A stretch of 17,491 nt of DNA, taken from DATKQI01 sp035532755 (GTDB taxonomy: Bacteria > Pseudomonadota > Alphaproteobacteria > Acetobacterales > Acetobacteraceae). A model generated the notes under the pieces. It searched no databases and was not told the origin of the DNA. It saw only the letters and a program-made list of their open reading frames with translations. The position numbers were made by a program, and so were the translations under genes. The stretch covers positions 1 to 17,491 of the forward strand of contig DATKQI010000202.1 in assembly GCA_035532755.1 (NCBI GenBank), in the 5' to 3' direction. Within the stretch, counting starts at the first letter, position 1. Each line of letters opens with the position of its first letter. Below are positions 13,229 to 17,491 of this stretch, piece by piece.

Positions 13229-13822
13229 ATGGGCGGCCCCGAGGTCGAAACGCTGATCGGCCTGCTGGCGAAGCTGCCGGGCTTCGGCCCGCGCAGCGCC
13301 CGCCGCGCCGCCCTGCGCCTGCTCCAGCAGCCGGAGGCGCGCATGCTGCCGCTCGCCGCGGCCCTCGCGGACGCGGCCCGCGCGGTGCGGCCGTGCGAAA
13401 CCTGCGGCAACCTCGACAGCCGCAGCCCCTGCGCGATCTGCACGGACCCGGCGCGGGACCGTGGCCTGATCTGCGTGGTGGAAGGCGTGGGCGATCTGTG
13501 GGCGCTGGAGCGGGCGCATGTCCATCGCGGGCTCTACCACGTGCTGGGCGGCACCCTCTCGGCCCTCGGCGGCGTCGGCCCGGACGATCTCAACCTGCCC
13601 CCGCTGCTGGCGCGGATCGCGGCCGGCGGCATCAACGAGGTCATCCTCGCGCTCGGCGCCACCGTGGATGGCGCCACCACGGCCCATTGGCTCACCGACC
13701 GGCTGCGCCCGCTCGGTGTGGCCATCACGCGCCTCGGCCAGGGCGTGCCGATCGGCGGCGCGCTCGACGTGCTGGACGACGGCACGCTCGCGGTCGCCCT
13801 GCGCGGCCGCCGGCCGGCTTGA
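13229..13822 (+). CDS. recR: Recombination mediator protein RecR
   Basis: A 197-aa protein that, with RecO (and RecF), loads RecA at SSB-coated gaps. In order: a helix-hairpin-helix (LAKLPGFGPRSARRAALRLL, ~12-32), a four-cysteine zinc finger (C56, C59, C68, C71 in CETCG and CAICTD), a Toprim domain beginning ICVVEGVGDLWALE, and the Walker-B-like carboxy part ITRLGQGVPIGGALDVLDDG. Length is standard. The start ATG 13229 matches the family MGGPE-type amino terminus. The stop overlaps the TTG start of the next gene. Confidence 0.96.
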   Translation: MGGPEVETLIGLLAKLPGFGPRSARRAALRLLQQPEARMLPLAAALADAARAVRPCETCGNLDSRSPCAICTDPARDRGLICVVEGVGDLWALERAHVHRGLYHVLGGTLSALGGVGPDDLNLPPLLARIAAGGINEVILALGATVDGATTAHWLTDRLRPLGVAITRLGQGVPIGGALDVLDDGTLAVALRGRRPA

Positions 13823-14781
13823 ACGGCACCCGCGCGACCGAAACGTGCGCGGTCGATGGCGGCATCCCGCCGCTCGGTGCGCCGCCCCTGTACCTGCCGT
13901 TCGCCGACGGGCCGTTCCGCATGGCGATGGGGCTCGTGGCGCAGCCCGCCTCGGCGCTGACGGAGATCGATTCGCACTACCCCGCGCAGATGGCGCTCCG
14001 CCGGCAGCTTCTGGCCGAACGCCCGGCGGAGGTGTTCGCCGCGCTGCCGGGCTCCGCGCCTGCGCGGGCGGAGGTGCTGGCTGTGCTGGCGGCGCATCTG
14101 GCCACCGATCATCCCGGCTGGTTCGCCCGCGAAGGGGACCGGCTGGCCAACCGGCTGACCGGCGAAAACTGGGACCTCGCGCGGCCGCCCTGCGATCCGC
14201 TGGAACTGGCCGGCCGGCTGGTGCAGGAGGATCTGTGCGTGCTGGAACCCTCCGCCGACGGGTCGCGCCTGATCGCCGCGGTGCTGTGCTTCCCCTCGCG
14301 CTGGCGGCTTGCTGACAAGATCGGCCGGCCGATGCTGGCGATCCACGCGCCGGTGCCGCTCTATGCGGAGAAGCTGGCCGGCAAGGTGGACCGCTTCATG
14401 GCGCTGCTCGGCCCCAGCCGGCTGGTCGAGCGGGTGAACTGGTCGATCCATGATGATCCGACGCTGTTCCAGCCCGCCGGCCACGGCCGCACGGAGGCTG
14501 ATCCGGCGATCACGGCGGCCAATGCCGGCGCGCGGCTCACGCTGCGCGTCGAACGGCAGACGCTGAGCCGGCTGCCGGAAAGCGGGGCGATCCTGTTCAC
14601 CATCCGCACGCATCAGCGTGGCGTGGACGAGATCGCCGCCCTTCCCGGCGTCGCCGCGCGCCTCGCCGGCGCGATCCGCGCCCTGCCGCCGGAGATGGAG
14701 CGCTACAAGAGCGTACAGCCCTTCCGCGCCGCGCTGCTGGACTTCCTCGATCGGCGGTCGTCTGGCAACGCGGGCGCGTGA
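13819..14781 (+). CDS. DUF3445 family, haem-dependent oxidative N-demethylase-like protein
   Basis: A protein of about 320 aa. The diagnostic amino block is PLYLPFADGPFRMAMGLVAQ followed by EIDSHYPAQMALRRQLLAER and VFAALPGS. Then come DLCVLEPSADGSRLIAAVLCFPSRW, LADKIGRPMLAIHAPVPLY and RVNWSIHDDPTLFQ, and near the end LFTIRTHQ. Members of DUF3445 are related to the alpha subunit of a haem-dependent oxidative N-demethylase; the substrate here is unknown. The proposed start is TTG 13819, which overlaps the recR TGA (TTGA). The next in-frame ATG, at 13921, would cut into conserved sequence, so the TTG is favoured though its ribosome-binding site is weak. It converges with the small gene at 14798-15121. 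Confidence 0.85.
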   Translation: MNGTRATETCAVDGGIPPLGAPPLYLPFADGPFRMAMGLVAQPASALTEIDSHYPAQMALRRQLLAERPAEVFAALPGSAPARAEVLAVLAAHLATDHPGWFAREGDRLANRLTGENWDLARPPCDPLELAGRLVQEDLCVLEPSADGSRLIAAVLCFPSRWRLADKIGRPMLAIHAPVPLYAEKLAGKVDRFMALLGPSRLVERVNWSIHDDPTLFQPAGHGRTEADPAITAANAGARLTLRVERQTLSRLPESGAILFTIRTHQRGVDEIAALPGVAARLAGAIRALPPEMERYKSVQPFRAALLDFLDRRSSGNAGA

Positions 14782-14788
14782 TCCGCTT

Positions 14789-14808
14789 CGCCGGCCGTCA
14801 GGCCGGCG
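14789..14808. terminator. GC hairpin between convergent genes, possible bidirectional terminator
   Basis: CGCCGGCC (14789-14796) and GGCCGGCG (14801-14808) form a perfect 8-bp stem with loop GTCA. It lies eight bases after the DUF3445 stop, and the stop codon of the opposing gene (14800-14798) is the loop itself. There is no T run on either side, so it is not a classical intrinsic terminator. Confidence 0.4.
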
Positions 14809-15121
14809 CCATGGCCGGTGCCAGGCCGTAGCTGTCCACAAGGCGAAGGCTCAGCCGCGTCACCTCCGGCGGCGCCTCGCAGCGCGCGGCCACGTCCTGC
14901 GCATAGGTCTTGAAGCTCGGAAGCTCCGTCAGGGGGCTGGAATCGTCCGCCTCGGTATTGATGAACAGATGGACGAAATCGACCCCGTCCCTGAAAAGCG
15001 CGTAGGCCACATGGTCCGGCGCCGCGGCCCGGAGTTCGGCGAACACCGCGCGGGACAGGGCCTCGTTCTCCGCGGTGCGGTCCGGCTTGGTCGCGTAGCG
15101 CACCAGTGTCACTCTCTGCAT
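14798..15121 (-). CDS. Small uncharacterised protein, possibly of the dimeric alpha-beta-barrel (monooxygenase-like) fold
   Basis: A 107-aa cytoplasmic protein, MQRVTLVRYATKPDRTAENE, then VFAELRAAAPDHVAYALFRD and DFVHLFINTEADDSSPLTEL, ending RLSLRLVDSYGL. The beta-alpha pattern (strand, helix ending in FAEL, strand VAYALFRDG, strand DFVHLFI, then a helix with LPSFKTYAQDV) resembles antibiotic-biosynthesis-monooxygenase/EthD-type ferredoxin-like dimers. No catalytic residue can be named. Start chosen at 15121: AAGGA lies eight bases before it, whereas it is only two bases from the alternative ATG at 15127. It is divergent from the ECF sigma gene and preceded by a copy of the same promoter, so it is probably a target of that sigma factor. 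Confidence 0.75.
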   Translation of the reverse strand: MQRVTLVRYATKPDRTAENEALSRAVFAELRAAAPDHVAYALFRDGVDFVHLFINTEADDSSPLTELPSFKTYAQDVAARCEAPPEVTRLSLRLVDSYGLAPAMAPA

Positions 15122-15137
15122 GGTCATGGTCCTTGAT

Positions 15138-15168
15138 CTCATCGGCGCGCACCGTGCACGCCGATGAG
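15138..15168. promoter_or_regulatory. 31-bp near-perfect palindrome in the leader of the small gene
   Basis: Outer arms CTCATCGGCG (15138-15147) and CGCCGATGAG (15159-15168) are perfectly complementary. Inside, after one mismatch, GCAC (15149-15152) pairs with GTGC (15154-15157) around a single central base. It lies 17 bases upstream of the start at 15121, within the predicted leader. It could be a protein operator or a 5' RNA hairpin. Confidence 0.6.
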
Positions 15169-15174
15169 GTCCAG

Positions 15175-15200
15175 GACGCCGGGGCGGGCGGGAAGGATTC
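15175..15200 (-). promoter_or_regulatory. ECF-type promoter copy facing the small gene
   Basis: Read on the minus strand: GAATCCTTC (15200-15192), a 16-base spacer counted from GAATCC, then CGTC (15178-15175) within GGCGTCCTGG. The -10-like CGTC is characteristic of ECF promoters. Predicted start of transcription is near 15168. Its mirror image at 15227-15252 has the same boxes and spacing. Confidence 0.6.
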
Positions 15201-15226
15201 CCGGCGAGAAAAATTTTCACGGTGCC

Positions 15227-15252
15227 GAATCCTTCGCCCGGCGTCCGGCGTC
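15227..15252 (+). promoter_or_regulatory. ECF-type promoter copy facing the sigma-factor gene
   Basis: GAATCCTTC (15227-15235), with CGTC (15249-15252) 16 bases after GAATCC and inside CCGGCGTCCTGG. Transcription would start near 15259, about 42 bases before the sigma ATG. The identity with the opposite promoter suggests autoregulation by the encoded sigma factor. Confidence 0.6.
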
Positions 15253-15300
15253 CTGGGGATCGGGGCTCGCGGTTCAGCGGCCGGGCGGAAAGGGGCGGGC

Positions 15301-16194
15301 ATGGCGGATGGAAGCCTGGAGCCGGAGGCCTTCGGGCGGCTGATGGCGGAGCTGCGCCCGCGCCTGCACCGCTACTGCGCGCGCATGGTCGGCTCCGCGT
15401 TCGACGGCGAGGACGTGGTGCAGGAGGCGCTGGCCAAGGCGGCGGAGGCCTTCCCCGCCGCCGGCCGGATCGAGCGGCCGGAGAACTGGTTGTTCCGCAT
15501 CGCGCACAATGCCGCCCTCGATGCCCTGCGCCGCCGCAAGCGGCAGGCGACGGTGCATTCCGATACCGACATGGCCGGTCTGGCGGATGCCAGCGCTGCC
15601 GCCGATGTGCGGGTGGCGGCGGCCGCGAGCCTGTCCGCGTTCATGCACCTGCCCGCCACCCAGCGGTCGAGCGTGGTGCTGATGGATGTTCTGGGCCATT
15701 CCCTGGCCGAGACGGCGGAGATTCTGGGCGTCAGCCTCCCCGCGGTGAAGGCCGCCCTGCATCGCGGGCGCTCCCGCTTGAGGGAACTCGCAGGCGCCTC
15801 CGAAGGCGCCGCACCCGGTCTCGCCGCGGCGGAGCGGGACCGGCTGCGCGCCTATGCCGACCGGTTCAATGACCGCGATTTCGACGCCCTGCGCAGCCTG
15901 CTGGCCGAGGATGTGCGGCTCGACCTCGTGAACCGCATCCGCCTCGCCGGCCGCAAGGACGTCTCGGTCTATTTCAGCCGCTACGCGGAATCGTCGGACT
16001 GGCGGTTCTCGCCCGGCCTCGCCGAAGGCCGCCCGGCGCTCCTGGCCAGCGATCCGGCCGATCCGTCGGGTGCCGTTCTCTACGTGGTCCTGCTCGGCTG
16101 GGCGGCCGGCCGGATCGCGGCGATCCGCGACTTCCGATATGCGGGCTACGTGACGGAAAGCCTCACGATTGTGCGGTTCCAGAGCCCGTTATGA
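15301..16194 (+). CDS. ECF RNA polymerase sigma factor with C-terminal SnoaL/NTF2-like domain (SigJ-like)
   Basis: A 297-aa alternative sigma factor. Region 2 spans about residues 10-80: RLHRYCARMVGSAFDGEDVVQEAL and the -10-contacting segment with RPENWLFRIAHNAALDALRRRK. Region 4 spans about 110-165: LPATQRSSVVLMDVLGHSLAETAEILGVS, then the recognition helix LPAVKAALHRGRSRLRE. From about 178 on comes a domain beginning RLRAYADRFNDRDFDALRSLLAEDV, typical of SnoaL/NTF2-like folds. In ECF41/SigJ-type sigma factors such a fused domain replaces a separate anti-sigma factor and tunes activity. No anti-sigma gene is adjacent. The ATG at 15301 has AAAGGGG six bases upstream. The two mirror promoters in front suggest it activates itself and the divergent gene. 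The inducing signal is unknown. Confidence 0.9.
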   Translation: MADGSLEPEAFGRLMAELRPRLHRYCARMVGSAFDGEDVVQEALAKAAEAFPAAGRIERPENWLFRIAHNAALDALRRRKRQATVHSDTDMAGLADASAAADVRVAAAASLSAFMHLPATQRSSVVLMDVLGHSLAETAEILGVSLPAVKAALHRGRSRLRELAGASEGAAPGLAAAERDRLRAYADRFNDRDFDALRSLLAEDVRLDLVNRIRLAGRKDVSVYFSRYAESSDWRFSPGLAEGRPALLASDPADPSGAVLYVVLLGWAAGRIAAIRDFRYAGYVTESLTIVRFQSPL

Positions 16195-16314
16195 ACCCGA
16201 CCCAAGATTGCTTCGTCCGGCAGCCAGACTCTGGATTGGATTTCCGGTTTCGACCCACTCCCGCAGTTCAGCGTGCCGGTAAAGCTCACAGAGTCTCGTA
16301 AGCCGCCCGATGCG

Positions 16315-16758
16315 CTATTGATTGATCTCGGGCTCGACGAGCCTTGCCAGGTTTCGCAGCGACTCCTGCCAGCCGAGATAACAAGCCTCGGGTGGAATGA
16401 CGTCGGGGATGCCGGCCTGTACAATATCCAGCTCGGTGCCGACCGATACTTTCTTCAACGTCACCGTCACCTCAATGTCGCCGGGCAGGTTGGGATCGTC
16501 GAATTTGTCCGTGTAGCGCAGCAGTTCGCCCGGAACGAGCTCGACATATTCGCCTCCAAACACGTGGCTTTTGCCCGTAGTGAAGTTCCGGAAGGACATT
16601 TTGAACGTGCCGCCCACTTTCGGTTCCAGATGATGCACGGTGCAGGCAAACCCGTTGGGCGGGAGCCATTTCGCGAGTGCGTCCGCCTCGAGGAACGCGC
16701 GATAGGCTTTCTCCGGGCTGGTCGCCAGAACGCGGTGCAGGCGCACGGTGTTGGGCAT
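16315..16758 (-). CDS. SRPBCC / AHSA1-family protein
   Basis: A 147-aa START-like (Bet v 1 fold) protein. It begins TVRLHRVLATSPEKAYRAFL with ALAKWLPPNGF, then PKVGGTFKMSFRNF, GGEYVELVPGELLRYTDKFD and EVTVTLKKVSVGTELDIVQ, and ends in the typical carboxy helix with GWQESLRNLARLVE. Members bind hydrophobic ligands or act as Hsp90-activator-like domains; most bacterial ones have no known function. A strong AAGGAG lies eight bases before the ATG at 16758. It follows the YCII gene by 44 bases on the same strand. GC content is clearly lower than in the left neighbours. Confidence 0.9.
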   Translation of the reverse strand: MPNTVRLHRVLATSPEKAYRAFLEADALAKWLPPNGFACTVHHLEPKVGGTFKMSFRNFTTGKSHVFGGEYVELVPGELLRYTDKFDDPNLPGDIEVTVTLKKVSVGTELDIVQAGIPDVIPPEACYLGWQESLRNLARLVEPEINQ

Positions 16759-16802
16759 GCTCGTTTCTCCTTATGAATCGAGGGAACGGACGTTGCCGCC
16801 GA

Positions 16803-17168
16803 TCAGGCGCCTGGTATCGGCAGAACCGGCATGATCTCCACGGACTCGCCCGGGAAGATCGTGAAATGCGGATGCTTCTCGAACAGCTTGGCGGCTGCCT
16901 CGTGCGATTCCGCCCTCACGACCATGAAGGCGCCCATCTCGTTGCTCACGTCCTCGGTGCCGTGTTCGGCGATCTTCTTCGTCTTTCCGAGCGGCCCGCC
17001 CATGACGGAAACCGCCGCGTGGTGCTTTTCGGCCCAGACTTTCCAGGCGGCCATGCCCTCCTGTTCCTTGGCACGCCGTTTGGCCTCGGGAAGCGCCATC
17101 CACGCCTTCATGCGCGGGCTGGTTTTGCTGCCGAGAAAGACGGCAAGATAGGTATCGTTCGTGGTCAT
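16803..17168 (-). CDS. YCII-related domain protein
   Basis: A 121-aa protein of the YCII-related family (dimeric ferredoxin-like fold). Visible features are YLAVFLGSKTSPRMKAWMAL at the amino end, WKVWAEKHHAAVSVMGGPLG in the middle, and the carboxy part GAFMVVRAESHEAAAKLFEK followed by HPHFTIFPGESVEIMPVLP. The catalytic-type histidine and aspartate of true YciI are not obvious. Function is unknown; such proteins often accompany SRPBCC genes, TetR regulators and ECF sigma factors. AAAGGA lies about six bases before the ATG. The start overlaps the stop of the preceding TetR-like frame as ATGA. Confidence 0.88.
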   Translation of the reverse strand: MTTNDTYLAVFLGSKTSPRMKAWMALPEAKRRAKEQEGMAAWKVWAEKHHAAVSVMGGPLGKTKKIAEHGTEDVSNEMGAFMVVRAESHEAAAKLFEKHPHFTIFPGESVEIMPVLPIPGA

Positions 17169-17491
17169 GCGTTTTCCTTTCCTCTGCGGATTGCGGGCCG
17201 AAACAAGTGTTCAACAGAGCGGCGCGGGTGATCGGCGCTCGCGGCGGCGATGTCCGCGCAGTCTTTGGCCTGCGCCAATATGAGCGCGCCTTGCATCACC
17301 GCCTGCGTGTGAAGCGTTGGGTGTTGCTTGATCCCGGCTTCCGGGGTTCCAGCCCGTTGCGACATGCCCCTTGCTCCCACGAATTGCCGATCCACTCCTC
17401 GAGGACGAACGAGGCTTCGCCAACCCGACACGCGATCGCGGTTTTTTTGAAAGCACCGGCAGCGGTCCATCCGGCCCACGGCGGTTGTTGC
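17165..17491 (-). pseudogene. TetR-type regulator, C-terminal part, probably frameshifted (gene enters from right edge)
   Basis: The frame ending at 17165 gives HPTLHTQAVMQGALILAQAK, then ADIAAASADHPRRSVEHLF. This resembles the last helices of TetR/AcrR regulators (pattern LHTQAVLQGAFILAKAKGG...DHLRRYVELLF). Upstream of it the same frame turns Arg/Gly-rich and unconvincing, whereas another frame reads EASFVLEEWIGNSWEQGACR, more like a helical regulator segment. That points to a frameshift near 17340-17370; an A7 run on the coding strand (17448-17442) is a second candidate. The stop overlaps the YCII start (ATGA), consistent with a former regulator-YCII-SRPBCC operon. The helix-turn-helix part would lie outside the window. 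Family call and disruption are both tentative. Confidence 0.45.

Noticed and set aside
13534..14841. 435-aa minus-strand open frame opposite recR and the DUF3445 gene
   Set aside because: No domain features and opposite to two well-supported genes.
16146..16424. 92-aa minus-strand open frame between the sigma gene and the SRPBCC gene
   Set aside because: Overlaps the ends of both convergent genes, has no good ribosome-binding site and no recognisable motif.

Overview
The window is 17.5 kb of very GC-rich, gene-dense chromosome. The gene content and order suggest an alphaproteobacterium, most likely Rhodospirillales/Acetobacteraceae. The pointers are the ffs-dnaX-ybaB-recR block, a DUF1674 (SDHAF4-type) mini-gene, a TatA of alphaproteobacterial type, and codon use strongly biased to G/C at third positions. 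The taxonomic placement is inference.

Left part (1-3.7 kb, minus strand): a probable operon runs leftward from a good promoter at 3654-3682. It holds two tandem, nearly identical tatA genes, three methionine-salvage genes with overlapping ends (mtnB, mtnD, mtnC), an acetamidase/formamidase, and the first ~44 codons of gpmA (phosphoglycerate mutase), which leaves the window. MtnB, MtnC and MtnD are consecutive steps that turn methylthioribulose-1-phosphate into the 2-keto acid of methionine. The earlier steps (mtnP/mtnA or mtnK) are not in this window.

Middle (3.8-10.8 kb): a 49-aa SDHAF4-like gene on the plus strand runs tail-to-tail into folD, their stop codons sharing bases. folD follows a yggT-family gene. 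A tRNA-Ala(CGC) comes next, then a fumarylacetoacetate-hydrolase-fold enzyme resembling 2-keto-3-deoxy-D-xylonate dehydratase (minus). An ATP-grasp/DedA membrane protein pair (minus) is divergent from an SLC13/ArsB-type anion permease (plus). nudC (minus) closes the section.

Replication/repair block (10.8-14.8 kb, plus): SRP 4.5S RNA (ffs), dnaX, ybaB/ebfC, recR, and a DUF3445 haem-dependent N-demethylase-like gene whose TTG start overlaps the recR stop. Two 21-bp direct repeats, each carrying a perfect but different GTTCS-CAC-SGAAC dyad, sit just upstream of ffs.

Right part (14.8-17.5 kb): an ECF sigma factor with a C-terminal SnoaL/NTF2-like domain is divergent from a 107-aa monooxygenase-like protein. 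The gap between them holds the most striking non-coding structure in the window: two mirror-image copies of one ECF-type promoter (GAATCCTTC, 16-nt spacer after GAATCC, CGTCCTGG) around an AAAATTTT centre, plus a separate 31-bp palindrome at the predicted 5' end of the leftward transcript. Beyond the sigma gene GC content drops, and a small cluster follows on the minus strand: a probably broken TetR-type regulator, a YCII-related protein and an SRPBCC/AHSA1 protein.

There is no CRISPR array, insertion sequence, prophage or rRNA gene. Most of the window is ordinary core chromosome. The interest lies in regulatory DNA and in a few poorly characterised gene pairs.
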